A DNA stretch of 64,000 nt, from assembly GCA_033239005.1 (NCBI GenBank), contig BSQZ01000110.1:664501-728500 (forward strand), given 5' to 3'. The notes below the pieces were generated by a model. The model did no database searches and was not told the DNA's origin. It saw nothing but the letters and a program-made list of their open reading frames with translations. Position 1 is the first letter of the stretch. Every line of letters starts with the position of its first letter. The translations under genes and the position numbers were made by a program. Source of the stretch: Lamellibrachia satsuma (Eukaryota; Annelida; Polychaeta; Sabellida; Siboglinidae). Below, piece by piece: positions 51,601-61,605 of the stretch.

Positions 51601-54600
51601 CCCCATCTTTCTCCCTGTTGTGTGTTTACAGGTTAGCAGCAATTGTACATCTTTGGTGGAAGTGGGGTGTTCATGTCTCCAAGCTTTCCCATTTTTTTAT
51701 TTGTGATAGTGGACATGGGAGTTTTGGCTTTCCCAGAAGTGTTCACGGGTTTTAATGCAGGGACGCAGCTCGCTTCCCTTCCACCTTGGATTTTAAAACT
51801 GTTCGTGTAATGAGGCGAATTTGCCCCACCTTTGTAGTTATTCCAGTTAGAGCTAGTGTATTTTTAAGCAGGTAGTTGTATTCATAGACTGCGTGATAGC
51901 ATGTAGGGCATTATGCTATTTGGTTTAAGGGTGTTCTATGACAATAGTAATGCCATTGTTTCTTTTATTTGTTCTAGGAATACTGCTACTGCTTTATGTG
52001 TTGAAATGTGGGCTCTATTGAACCCGACGTCCAGGAGGCTCGCATTGGGCGTAGTCAGCCTGGCGTTGGGTTGTGGAGCCCACATTTCTTTGTTTTACAT
52101 TTCTTTGAAAGTGGGCTTACCCTTAATCCCCACAATAAACGTCATTCATTTGGCCTTTTCATATCTCTATATCTGTGTTGTGTTGTTGATTGCATAAAGT
52201 AATATTGCTGATATAAAATTACTAGTATTATTTCCTATCTCGTAATGAGTCATTATAAATTAGTAACACAATTTAACAAGATTGCAATCCAAGACAAAGG
52301 CACAGGTGGCAAGTGGACAAGGAAGCCATTAGCTTGTCGAGTCCAAAATTTTTTCATCTATGTGTAATCCGCCTTCCTAAGATATGTGTCTACCTTGTGT
52401 TTAAACATGTTCACGTTGCTAGCAGTTACACAATCTGTATATAATTTGTTTCATTCAATTATTGTCCTCCGTGAGGACGAGTACTTCCTGATATCCAATC
52501 TACACTGATCCTTTACGAATGTTGCATTGTGTCTTTCTTCAGTGAGAAAAAAATATTTCTATCAATATTTTCATACCTATTCAACATCTTCAATAAACTT
52601 AAATTTTATCTCCTCTTAACCTCCTTGTCTCTAGGGTTGTTAAACCACATTCTTTTAGTAACTATGGTTTCTCAGTTTTGGAATCATTTTAGTTGCTCTC
52701 CTCTGTATTCGTGCAAGCGTATTTATATCCTGCTTACAATATGGTCTCCAAGCTTGTATACAGTGTTCTAAATGAGGCATAATTATTGCTTTATAAAGAG
52801 GTATAATTAGCTCTATTTTTCCTTATATATTATTTTTCTCTTAATCAACCCAAGAATATGATAAATCGTTTTGTAAATGTTGTTTATCATCTATATTTTT
52901 AACCTTTCTAAACACTTTTATGTCATCTACAAATTTCAGTACATTGCTTGTTATGTTACTGCCAAGTTATTGATATGCATTAAGAATAATAAACATCCCA
53001 ATACTGATCCTTGTGGTACCCAGCTCAAAACTGATTTCCACTTTGAAACCTCCCCGTCTACTACAGCAAGCTGTCTTCTCTCAGTCAGCCATTGTTCTAT
53101 CCAGTCGATTACGCCATCCCCGATACCATGGGCTTTTAATTTAAGTAGTAATCTTTGATGTGGCACTTTGTTAAAAGCTTTCTTAAAATCTAAGTAGATA
53201 ATATCTACTGGTGATCCCACGTCTATCCACTTAGTGATTTCTTACCAAAATATGGTCTTTAATTAACCTTTCTAGTAATTTACAAATCACTCATGTTAAA
53301 CTCACTGGTCTGTAATTCTCTGACTTATTCTCGAACCCTTTTTAAATAATGGTATGATGTTTATTTCTTTCTATACAAAACGAACAACTCCCTCTTTTAA
53401 TGACAAGTTGAACACTCTTCCAAGTGGTATGCTAATTTATTCTACTCTTTCCGTTAGTAGTTTTGGCTGAATTCCATCCACTCCAGGTGATTTATTATCC
53501 TTCATTGCCTTTATTTTTTTAGCTACCATTTGTGGAGTTACAATTAACTGCCCTGATAGACCAATTTAGCCTCCTGAAATTTAGCATCTGGAATGGGTAA
53601 TGAACTAATATCCTCTTTGGTAAACACTGAACTGACATATCCATTTAGGTCTTCTATCATTAAAAACCTTATGATATTATATTTGCAGCACTGTCTTCTA
53701 GTGGTGCAACCTTGTTTCATACATTTTGTTTACTTCTGCATATGCATAAAAACTCTTGGTGTCATTTTTTATGTTACAGGCTAATTTGTGCTTCTTTTAA
53801 ATGTTCTAATTTCAGTCATTGCTGCATTGAGTGCCTCTTTGTATGCTATTTTTGTAATAGCTTCATTTGACAGGTGTTTTCTTGTAGATCATTTTCCTTG
53901 TTTTTTCAAGGCAACAAAATTGTTGTTCACTGATACTTCCAATTTCATATTTTAGAAAGTTCCAACATTCAGTTGCTGTCTTATTTCTCAGCAGGTTATT
54001 CCAATCTAGCTCTGCTAAGTATTCATATCTTTGTATTTACCTTTGAGGAAATTTCTCCTGTATTTGTTTTTACTTGTACTTTCTGGTTTTACTTTGCTTT
54101 CAAAATGTATTTGATTATGATCACTGTTACCCAGTTGTTCATGTATTTTGACATTGTCTTCTAATTTATTTCGTGAAGACAAAACTAAATCTAATACATT
54201 CTCTCCCCTGGTTGGTTCTAGCATGTGTGTATTAACGAAGCTATCTGTAATAAAAACAGAAATTGTTGGTCCTCGCCCCCTGTACTCTCTAGAAATTTCC
54301 ATTGTATGTGTCCTTGGTTAAAATGTCCCTGTGTCCATGGTTAAAATGTCCCTGTGTCCATGGTTAAAATGTCCCTGTGTCCATGGTTAAAATGTCCCTG
54401 TGTCCTTGGTTAAAATGTCCCTGTGTCCATGGTTAAAATGTCCCTGTGTCCATGGTTAAAATGTCCCTGTGTCCATGGTTAAAATGTCCCTGTGTCCATG
54501 GTTAAAATGTCCCTGTGTCCATGGTTAAAATGTCCCTGTGTCCATGGTTAAAATGTCCCTGTGTCCATGGTTAAAATGTCCCTGTGTCCATGGTTAAAAT

Positions 54601-57600
54601 GTCCCATTATAATACATCCCCCTTTACTCACTTTCTTTATAGCGTTTTGTATTTTTGTGTTATCCTCTTCGTTTATGTTTGGACTTCCGTAAACTAATCC
54701 AATAGTTAATGTTCATGTTGAATTTCCTGTAACTATATTGCAACAAACAGTTTCATCGCAATCTGCTTCCGTTTCTAATTTTACTTCATAAGCCTGAATA
54801 AATTTTTTAATATATAAAATAACTCCCCCTCTCCTTCTTATTTGATCTTTCCTAAACATTACGTATCCTGTCAGTCAAGTCTTTGTTGGCCCATAATTCA
54901 GTTACACCAATTGTGAGGGTCAATATCTTCTACCATAATGTTTAATTCACTTTTCTTATTTACTATGCTCCATGCATTTAAACACACACATTTAAAACCA
55001 GCTTCAGAAATGTTTTTGTGGACATTTTGTTGCTGGTTTGTGTGTACTAGTAGACTCTTGTCCTGTTTGTTGCACCTCTAAGGAACCCCCCTGTGCTTCT
55101 AGTTTTAACAATGTTTGCTACCGAAAATATTTCTGATGCTACCCATGCCACAGTCGACTGCTGCTGAGAGTTCATCCACAAACACTGCTGTACCCTTTCC
55201 ACTTACATGAAGCTCATCCCTCCCAACAAAACAACCCCATTGCCATGCTCCAGCAATTTCAATAACCCTGACCCCGGCTTCCCATTACTGGTAAAAACAC
55301 TGACGGAATTATCTGCTCAACCCTTATCTGCTTAAGTCTTCTGACTAACTGCCTGTATTTCTTATCTATTACATCTACATCATGTAATGTATACTACTGA
55401 CAATAAGAATTATTATCTCACAGGCCAGTCTTTGGATGGACCGCATCATCTGCATCCTCCTCAGCAGCCTCATCGTCCACTCGTTTGGTCCTCACCCACG
55501 TTTCCTCAGCAGCCTGCAATCACAAATAAAACAATTTTTTTCTGACTGGATAACAATAACAATAATCTTACAATAATCCACCATGACTATGTGTGTTTGT
55601 ATGTTATGTTTCTCCTGCGAGATGTTTTGCACCTCGGGTGCCAAATTTTCAGGGACTCATCTACGATACCCTGATCGGGTCGTCTCACTTTTATCTTTTA
55701 AGAAATCCACAGCACTATTACCCTTTCTACAAACAATCAAATTACACTTTGTAGTTATTACGTACAGTTGTCTGCAACGCTATGTGAACAATTACATACA
55801 ATTATTGACAATGTCATGCATCTTTTCTTCGATTGTCAAAAGGTTTGTCATATACTAGGGAAAGACATCACTACATGTTACTATAACTGCCAGTATTATG
55901 TTACTGTAACTGCCAGTATTATGTTACTGTAACTGCCAGTATTATGTTACTATAACTGCCAGTATTATGTTACTATAACTGCCAGTATTATGTTACTATA
56001 ACTGCCAGTATTATGTTACTGTAACTGCCAGTATTATGTTACTATAACTGCCAGTATTATGTTACTATAACTGCCAGTATTATGTTACTGTAACTGCCAG
56101 TATTATGTTACTGTAACTGCCAGTATTATGTTACTGTAACTGCCAGTATTATGTTACTGTAACTGCCAGTATTATGTTACTGTAACTGCCAGTATTATGT
56201 TACTGTAACTGCCAGTATTATGTTACTGTAACTGCCAGTATTATGTTACTGTAACTGCCAGTATTATGTTACTATAACTGCCAGTATTATGTTACTATAA
56301 CTGCCAGTATTATGTTACTGTAACTGCCAGTTATTATGTTACTGTAACTGCCAGTATTATGTTACTGTAACTGCCAGTATTATGTTACTGTAACTGCCAG
56401 TATTATGTTACTATAACTGCCAGTATTATGTTACTGTAACTGCCAGTATTACGTCGCAAATTCAAGAAGCCATCAGTACCACGGCAGCACCACGTACCAA
56501 GGCATAGATGGATATTTCTGCAACAATGTTGTGCATTCTGAAATTTGGTAAACACGAACTACCAAGCTTTCCCGTCTGGAAGATTTTTCCGGATGGGCAT
56601 TTGTGCTATTAATATTAAAACTTAACACAATAAACGATTATAAAGGAGAATCGTTAAGCATGATATCACGAACAGGAACACACAAGTGATCATGAGAGTG
56701 AGGGGCCATCAAGGATTTAGGGTGGAAATGGAATTTAAAAAAAAACGTCTTGAAAACAAATGATTCGGCTCTTACACGTCTTATGATCATTAAGTGCTAT
56801 GAGCAGGGTTGAAAAAAAATCATGATTTAAAAAAAAAATTTTTTAAATCAGATTTTTTTTTATTTAAATCGAATTTTTTATTTATCTGATTGTTTTTTAA
56901 TCTGATATATAGATATTTATATAGATGTTTAAATTTGTAAACTCTTTGAAACATGTTCTATTCAAATCGATTTGGGTTCTTGTCTTAACAGAGGGTACAT
57001 GATTTTTGTTTATATAAAGACATTAGACAATGTCCACAAGGCCTCACCCCCTGTAGTTGCATAATCTGTCTTGGAAAGGAAAGCATGCTGTGTGTCTGTG
57101 GCTGTAGCAGTGCTAATTATTGTTTGCCTATAGGGTGGATTAGCACCTGTCCAGAGCTCTGTGTACTCTAAGGGTCTCTAACCAGAATACAAACTGGTAC
57201 AGTATTAAACAACTGAGTCAACATAATGAATTGGTAACAACTAGCACAAGCTATAAGTGGACTTCAATCCAGGGCTTCTGTGTTGAAAAGATACTTCCTC
57301 TGGAAGAGAAGTTTGTGTGGCTTCACTGCATTCAGAAAGGGGATAGCTCAAACATACACAATGTCATAAAACATTTGACTATCAGGCTATCTGGTGACAA
57401 TACAGTTACACAAGTGTGCAGACTTTGTGTTTTGTATTAAAAAACATATAAAACTTTGTTGATCTCGATGCTTGTAAACAATTATTTGTGTTAAATTCAT
57501 ATAAATCAGCGATTAAAAAAACCGGAAGTCAAAAAACCATAAATCAATGATTTTTTAATTTTTTTGGAGTGATTTAAATCATGATTTAAATCATGATTTA

Positions 57601-60421
57601 AATCAATGATTTAAATCAAATGATTTAAATCAAACAACCCTGGCTATGAGTACGGGAAGATCTAAAAACGTTGATGTATGAAACTACATAAAATTGGTTT
57701 TATGGATGAAGAGTGTTAGCAGCTGGTTTTTTTAGCTTTGAGCATCAGTGTATTTTCCCCAAAACACTGTTTATCACAGCTCATAAGGACGCGGAATTCG
57801 AGCACATGCCCGTAGTTTTGAATTACTAAGTATAATTTTATCTTGAACAGGGACATGTGGGAGTCAACACAAAACTGCAGACAGCATAACCCATTATACT
57901 GTCCATAGTAATGCTCTCTTTCACCGGTGGTCGTGTGGTAGTGTCAGGCTTTCCTTCGAGGGGACCGGGCTTCAAAACCACCTGCTGCCATTTCGAAACT
58001 TGGGCAATTTCATTCACTCCATTTTGCCCGTGTCTTTCGGAAAAGACACTAAAAGCCATTGGTCCATTCTATCTGGTGTCTATGCCAGGGGACGTAAAAG
58101 AGATAAAAAGGAGTATCTCATCAAGCATCATTAGGTTGTGGACTTGCTATACAATGTTGGAGCATCATTGAAATCATCACCTGCACAAGGAACGGTCTCT
58201 TCAGTTTTCTACGAGCATGTTGGAGAATGCTCTTGATGGATGTCAGCATCTCTTTGAAGGGCGCAGGCACCTGCAGAGCCCCATGAAACGGATCCCTTGA
58301 TTTCAACACTGACAGCACTGTCTTCCTCTTTTGCTGCAAATAATTTTAAATATATAGTATATTGTATACAGCATAAAATAATTTACACAATTCACAAACA
58401 GTAGACGGCCAAAAATGTAATATTTAATAAAATATTTGTTATTATATTTTTCTTATTATTACGAAGTTTAAAAAAAATTAAACAGGATTTAACAAGATTG
58501 CCATCCAAGACAAAGGCCCAGATGGCAAGTGGACAAGGAAGCCATTGGCGTATCAAGAGCCCAACATCTAAGTTCTCTTAAATACCTTTCCTAGATGTGT
58601 AGAACACTTCCCCCAGACTCTACTGAACACTTCCTCTGCTTCCTCGAAGCTGTTTTGTCGACACAAAGCATAGACTGCCTACAAAAAACAAAATTGTCTC
58701 CATCAAGCTGCTTGTTTCACACTGATAGGTCCACTGTTTTCTACTTTGCACTGTTTGCACCAGCCACCAGTTGTTAAATCTTCACAGAGATATATTGTTA
58801 CATATCAAAGTGCAAATTGATAAGTAATGATTACCCATATTTGCGTGACAGTTCAACAGGCCAGTGTGCACCACGTTTAAGGGTGGCAGTGTGGGAACAC
58901 TTTGTTAAAGTACAGAGTAATGTAACATTACTCATAATTTTGTTGTTTGTTGCTATGTAATAATAAAGTATATAATTTATCTAGTCAATAGGCCATATAA
59001 AGAGCCACAAGATACGGACAGTTTCTGGTGTCAGAAACCCGTCAGAAACCAGTTTCTGACACTGTCCTGTGACTGCAAGAAACCCAACCTTGATTATGAA
59101 ATACCAGCTCATTTGAGCAAATTTAATGGGCCATTTAGTTTGGGTGAAATCATCGGACAAATATAAAAGAAAATTATTTTTATGACCGGATTTGATCACT
59201 GCAAAAAATTCCAAGAGGTCTGGCTCTATATACTGTAGAATAAGGCTAACTGACACTTTTGTAGGTTACTCAATCTAATGATCAAAGTCAGTTCTTTTGA
59301 TGATTATATAACAAAAGTATACACTCTTTTATTACTGCGCATCTTTTTATTAAATCAACTTATTAGCTAAACTATTCACATACTAATGAGTAATTTTTTT
59401 TACCTATTTCACAGTCAGTTTACCTTTTATCCCTGTGACGTTTCGACTGGTATCAGCAATCTTCTTCAGACGACTACAGTAAGATGGCGACACGTCTGCA
59501 CAGAATAATTACCGTGTCGCCATCTAGCGGTAGCAGTCTCAAGAAGAATGCTGACAGCACGTCATGGGATAAAAGTAAACTGACTGTGAAATAAGTAAAA
59601 ATATTACTCATCTGAGCCATCTGATTTGAGCCGTCTGCTGATCTTCACTCGTATTCACTTGAACTAACTTGAATCACGATGAGATAAATGAACTGAGGAG
59701 GGAGTTTTATAATTAACCTGAATTAATTATAAAATATACTTAATTTAATAATGGGCATAAATGGACCATTCCTTGTCAGTTACAAATTATCATAAGGCTC
59801 CATGCATAACATAATTATTGTAACTGAACATGTCATTGTAATGAAAAAGTCAATGTAAGTCTTACAGAGAAGCGAAAAAAAATACTACTAGTTCATTTCT
59901 TGAATAAAAAACCGTACACAAACACAGACCAATAATATCTATGTACGACACTAATTTATAAATTTAATTTTTTTACTAAAAAGTCATAATAAAATTATTA
60001 TTAAGATATATTTGACATGTTATTTACCTCTCACAAAACTATGGGTATGTCACAATCAAGTGACACAAGCCGGTGGGAGCTCGTGGCCGACGTCTCCATT
60101 CAGGGGAAATATTTGTTGAGAATACAAACAAAAGTTTTTTTTAGTTAAATTCAAGGTTAGTTTCTGCATGCAGCAAAACTGACCAGGAAAGTAAGTTAAC
60201 AACAAATACCTCTGTTTTAATGTTTATCGCCGCTGCTCTGATGTCATCACGAGTGGCCGGAGAATCATTGAGCAGTTCTACGACTTTGTTGAAGGCGTCT
60301 GCCACCTCATCCATCCAGTGCCTTGACCCGTGGTCAAAGTCGAGGACGTGGATCAGCTGTAGGACACGGTGCTGCAGCCTGTAGCATTCTGGCAGGGAGT
60401 CCTCCTGCGTCTCCAGACACA
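41471..60421 (-). CDS. TERF: telomeric repeat-binding factor gene (TERF1/TERF2-like), seven exons found, 5' end not found
   Basis: Exons (- strand): 60421-60210, 58333-58181, 55513-55422, 51150-51036, 50334-50241, 43116-43046 and 41766-41471. Phases agree at every joined junction (0; 0; 2+1; 0; 1+2 for the last). One exon is missing between 50241 and 43116. The last exon encodes a telobox Myb domain with NVDLKDKWRNMKK, the hallmark helix-3 sequence that reads TTAGGG DNA. The first two exons fit the end of a TRFH dimerisation domain (DDIRAAAINIKTE then QKRKTVLSVLK, compared with TRF2 [22 protein letters not shown]). The middle has an acidic exon and a basic YGLKKRLRTNKK exon, together resembling a flexible hinge. 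Known members bind telomeric duplex DNA and nucleate shelterin. Whether it matches TRF1 or TRF2 cannot be said. The introns are loaded with transposons. Confidence 0.8.
41858..42252. mobile_element. hAT-like MITE, 395 bp
   Basis: The left end CAGACTTGGGGTCAATACAC and the right end, reverse-complemented, CAGACATGGGACCAATTACA are inverted repeats. Subterminal AATTGGAATT and GTGTAATTGG words are repeated. Flanks CTCATGGC and CTCGTGAT are a decayed 8-bp target duplication (5 of 8 identical). It sits about 90 bp upstream of the Myb exon. Confidence 0.75.
42455..42780 (-). mobile_element. tRNA-derived SINE
   Basis: On the - strand the head reads GGCGCGGTGGCATTAGAATA, then GGGTTCAAATCC (B box). The tail ends GGATACCGCGCTATATAAAA, shared with 14700-14957. 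The A box is degenerate. Confidence 0.75.
43046..43116 (-). CDS. TERF: telomere-factor exon, acidic/serine-rich linker
   Basis: Acceptor CACACCGCAG|A and donor CTTTG|GTAAGT. It encodes TNLEKNENEDDNSSTSTASE-DIF and joins the Myb exon in phase (G+CC). It expects two bases from its upstream partner, which the exon at 50241 cannot supply. Confidence 0.7.
43200..43345. mobile_element. hAT-like element end
   Basis: CCAGAGATGGGGCGATTACT on the - strand is followed by repeated GTAATCGATTAC and ATTGCAATG words. It looks like one terminus of another hAT family; the other end is not identified. Confidence 0.45.
43675..43729. repeat. (TA)n microsatellite
   Basis: Pure TA run. Confidence 0.97.
44820..45445 (+). 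mobile_element. two CR1-like LINE 3' fragments
   Basis: 44830-44960 resembles the CGLTTLETRRLRGDQIEVF and NGYENIDRN segments. 45225-45440 repeats NGYEGINRNMFFKLKVGSRT and then EQCRLDWIKYSFS. Both are decayed, and their tandem arrangement suggests two insertions. Confidence 0.75.
45500..46370 (-). mobile_element. L2-like LINE 3' part with GGTGCTATATTAAA tail
   Basis: The - strand translation has NAIITSRLHYCNSLL, then PPFTCFLLHTGSTKLLGFTYK and VTLWNSLPVTL in the order of L2/CR1-group reverse transcriptase C-termini, with stops. The 3' end reads GGTGCTATATTAAATAAAAC, similar to the SINE tails at 14930 and 42455. A (TA)n tract (45583-45634) interrupts it. Confidence 0.65.
46742..47046 (+). mobile_element. 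tRNA-derived SINE
   Basis: The head reads AGCGCAGTAGCTGAGTGGTT AGAGTGCC (A box) and GCGTTCGAGTCC (B box). The body differs from the 17.5 kb SINE. The acceptor stem is incomplete. Confidence 0.75.
47647..48996 (-). CDS. 449-codon open frame inside a telomere-factor intron: putative tail-anchored protein or hidden exon(s)
   Basis: I do not recognise the family. Seen in the frame: a cysteine-rich first 140 residues (MTCMDCNT, CLCKSCDVTC, CAENCGCNSG), a disordered Ser/Thr/acidic middle, and a SUMO-interaction-like DDCIIVETL at about 219-227. A helical segment of about 75 residues (ECCEERQRHLVDYIAANRA to ILQLILDIE, 341-410) follows. The C-terminus is one hydrophobic helix ending three residues before the stop (YFMPIFLFCLVAVMFMCY), the layout of a tail-anchored membrane protein. 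A stop codon directly precedes the ATG, and AATAAA lies about 200 bases after the stop (47450-47445). It could be a single-exon nested gene. Alternatively, codons 61-370 fit the missing internal exon of the surrounding telomere gene by phase. Confidence 0.6.
   Translation of the reverse strand: MDQRSKNMVEMTCMDCNTLHQQDNVVESICTDFELEICAKYSQPCVQMKLTQMDDCQSVAEKKRKNCNQHTQCVSKFDCVASHTKRDSLCCLCKSCDVTCTFIDASKINDNSSAVSKYGEQCLDYKADVRVCAENCGCNSGEQNEGSTGSSCDVQDLCGVAQQLSPLSGRTTPRSGTWKAKQETGLKRVLNTSWESSCGEFFPIARLGLCCRDTGEMSDDCIIVETLPQSESSFDISPAHVPTSVTSICTPELEDVTEMTSTNADLFTDISEFSGTGIQKMNSVVVSSETRFCDEISRDNQRTDDEDVVRAENQHVDKHQTCLLKSVQSHISGKDITTLVECCEERQRHLVDYIAANRARPAAALDELAMYVQLISDTLVQVKMAHHSELLSRTIYNERYTRILQLILDIEIPRSFDNAPLHDGPIIVLSEYFMPIFLFCLVAVMFMCY
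49000..50240. other. intron sequence, no gene recognised
   Basis: A short inverted repeat (GAAAGACTAGTGG...CCCACTAGCCTTTC) lies at 49495-49590. 49990-50050 matches the dispersed family of 33780-34230. Confidence 0.5.
50241..50334 (-). CDS. TERF: telomere-factor exon, serine/asparagine linker
   Basis: Acceptor TTTTTGCAG|GAT and donor CACAAG|GTCAGT. It encodes DTFIASMPDVVKYGPKSNSN and SISDIEDTRTQ, and leaves one base into the next codon. Confidence 0.65.
50797..51020. mobile_element. foldback MITE (CCGTATTCNACCTA family), copy 3, truncated
   Basis: ATCGTATTCTACCTAATAAG, TGTCAAGGAATCTGTTC and GTAGAACAACTGAAAAGTAG follow copy 1. It stops about 15 bases from the splice donor of the next exon. 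Confidence 0.8.
51036..51150 (-). CDS. TERF: telomere-factor exon, basic SAP-like helix segment
   Basis: Acceptor AATTTGCAG|T and donor AACAAG|GTGTGT. It encodes ILEGRMLDEVRKHYGLKKRL and RTNKKACLERIKEIRKNK. The helix-turn-helix pattern around YGLKK resembles a SAP-type motif. Phase agrees on both sides. Confidence 0.65.
52262..55400 (-). mobile_element. near full-length CR1-clade LINE
   Basis: On the - strand it runs from an esterase/SGNH-like N-terminus (RRLKQIRVEQIIPSVFLPV near 55300) to an APE endonuclease (RRGGVILYIKKF near 54830; MEISREYRGRGPTISVFITD to LGNSDHNQIHFE at 54302-54110). A reverse transcriptase follows (VDIIYLDFKKAFNKVPHQRL, WVPQGSVLGCLLFLMHINNL at 53220-52950). The shared CR1 3' end (CCTTGTCCACTTGCCACCTG) is at 52330-52300. 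Stops and frameshifts show it is dead. The FADD box is deleted. A 23-bp array interrupts the endonuclease. It fills the intron after the acidic exon at 55422. Confidence 0.88.
54305..54604. repeat. 23-bp minisatellite inside the CR1 endonuclease
   Basis: Thirteen units of GTGTCCATGGTTAAAATGTC(CCT). Read on the - strand the unit encodes GHFNHG, the altered form of the endonuclease GDFN catalytic motif at this position. Confidence 0.93.
55422..55513 (-). CDS. TERF: telomere-factor exon, acidic
   Basis: Acceptor TGATTGCAG|GCT and donor TGGCCT|GTGAGA. It encodes AAEETWVRTKRVDDEAAEED and ADDAVHPKTG, and leaves two bases into a codon, completed by the T at 51150. Confidence 0.7.
55868..56450. repeat. 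23-bp minisatellite, about 25 copies
   Basis: The unit is TATTATGTTACTGTAACTGC(CAG). GTTACTGTAAC is a perfect odd palindrome, and about a third of units carry GTTACTATAAC. It is intronic in the telomere-factor gene. Confidence 0.95.
56804..57642. mobile_element. hAT MITE, 839 bp, perfect 8-bp target duplication
   Basis: It starts CAGGGTTG and ends CAACCCTG. GCTATGAG flanks it on both sides (56796-56803 and 57643-57650). Near both ends ATTTAAATC palindromes are repeated. The inside resembles a decayed transposase N-terminus (a CRLC pair near 57415) but has no usable frame. The intact duplication marks it as relatively young. Confidence 0.93.
57915..58120 (+). mobile_element. SINE, same body as 17544-17890, degenerate head
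   Basis: Shared body words: CATTTCGAAACTTGGGCAAT, AAAAGACACTAAAAGCC, ATCTGGTGTCTATGCCAGGG. The tRNA-like boxes are damaged. Confidence 0.75.
58181..58333 (-). CDS. TERF: telomere-factor exon, TRFH C-terminal helices
   Basis: Acceptor TATTTGCAG|CAA and donor GTGCAG|GTGATG; exactly 51 codons in phase 0. It encodes QKRKTVLSVLKSRDP, then FKEMLTSIKSILQHARRKLK and RPFLVQ, similar in pattern to the last TRFH helices (FQQKMLRFLE ... LL). Confidence 0.65.
58485..58565 (-). mobile_element. CR1 3'-terminal stub
   Basis: Only the last 80 bases of the family (TTAACAAGATTGCCATCCAA to AAGTGGACAAGGAAGCCATT) are present: an extreme 5' truncation. Confidence 0.8.
58570..59380. other. intron sequence, no gene recognised
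   Basis: Contains the short dispersed repeat at 59265-59400 (ACTCTTTTATTACTGCGCAT, CTATTCACATACTAATGAG). A small direct repeat of GTCAGAAACC lies near 59020-59050. Confidence 0.5.
59386..59611. mobile_element. near-perfect foldback MITE, 226 bp
   Basis: ATGAGTAAT, TATTTCACAGTCAGTTTAC, TTTTATCCC, TGACGT, TCAGCA, CTTCTT and GATGGCGACACG all pair in order with their reverse complements in the right half. The loop is about 20 bases near 59500. Confidence 0.9.
59615..60205. other. intron sequence, no gene recognised
   Basis: AT-rich, no assigned features. Confidence 0.5.
60210..60421 (-). CDS. TERF: telomere-factor exon, TRFH core helices
   Basis: Acceptor TTCTCCCGCCAG|TG and donor ACAGAG|GTATTTG. 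It encodes QHRVLQLIHVLDFDHGSRHW, VADAFNKVVELLND and DDIRAAAINIKTE. The helix pattern matches the TRFH segment around 'LESAINVLEMI ... [10 protein letters not shown]' of TRF2. It needs one base from an upstream exon not found in the window. Confidence 0.7.
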
Positions 60422-60699
60422 CTGGCGGGAGAAATAATGAAACATGCAATGTTTAAACATGCACATTCTCTTTAAATGTGTGTTAAATGTGAAAGCTAAA
60501 CAATGTTTCACGGCCAAACAGGCCGTGCTTTCTAATACACTCCATTTCAATTGCAACGTCATTGGGTGAAGGCAACGTCGTCGGCTGACAGCAATTCACT
60601 GAGACACAGCTTCTTCTTTATATTACCCGGACATTTTTTACAACGCTAATTTATCAACATATTTATTGTATTAAATTTAAAGCATTTGTGATAACATGG

Positions 60700-61605
60700 C
60701 ATCTTCTACTGGCCTCTGTGCCCTAACTACTAGCCTCTGTGCCCTACCTACTGACCTCTGTGCCCTACCTACTGGTCTATGTGCCCTACCTGCTGGCCTC
60801 TGTGCCCTACCTATTGGCCTCTGTGCCCTACCTACTGGCCTCTGTGCCCTACCTATTGGCCTTTGTGCCCTACCTATTGGCCTCTGTGTCCTGCCTACTG
60901 GACTCTGTGCCCTACCTATTGGTCTCTGTGCCCTACCTATTGGCCTCTGTGCCCTACCTATTGGCCTCTGTGCCCTACCTGTTGGCATTTGTGCCTTACC
61001 TGTTGGCCTCTGTGCCTTACCTATTGGCCTCTGTGCCCTACCTATTGGCCTCTGTGTCCTGCCTATTGGCTTCTGTGCCCTGCCTACTGGCCTCTGTGCC
61101 CTACTTATTGGCATATGTGCCTTACCTATTGGCCTCTGTGCCCTACCTATTGGCCTCTGTGCCCTACCTACTGGCCTCTGTGCCCTACCTACTGGTCTCT
61201 GTGCCCTACCTATTGGCCTCTGTGCCCTACCTATTGGCCTCTGCGTCCTGCCTATTGGCCTCTGTGTCCTGCCTACTGGCCTCTGTGTCCTACCTATTGG
61301 TCTCTGTGCCCTACCTATTGGCCTCTGTGCCCTACCTATTGGCCTCTGTGCCCTGCCTACTGGCCTCTGTGCCCTACCTATTGGCCTCTGTTTCCTGCCT
61401 ATTGGCTTCTGTGCCCTGCCTACTGGCCTCTGTGCCCTACTTATTGGCTTATGTGCCTTACCTATTGGCATTTGTGCCTTACCTATTGACCTCTGTGCCC
61501 TATCTATTGGCCTCTGTGTCCTACCTATTGGCTTCTGTGCCCTGTCTACTGGCCTCTGTGCCCTACCTACTGGCATCTGTGCCCTACATACTGGCCGTGG
61601 TGCCA
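60700..61605. repeat. 21-bp minisatellite, about 43 copies
   Basis: The unit is CTACCTATTGGCCTCTGTGC(C), with A/T and C/T variants. Because the period is 7 codons without stops, three + frames and one - frame stay open for 230-310 codons (ALPIGLC on +, RAQRPIG on -). I treat these as artefacts. The array lies directly upstream of the TRFH exon. Confidence 0.93.
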
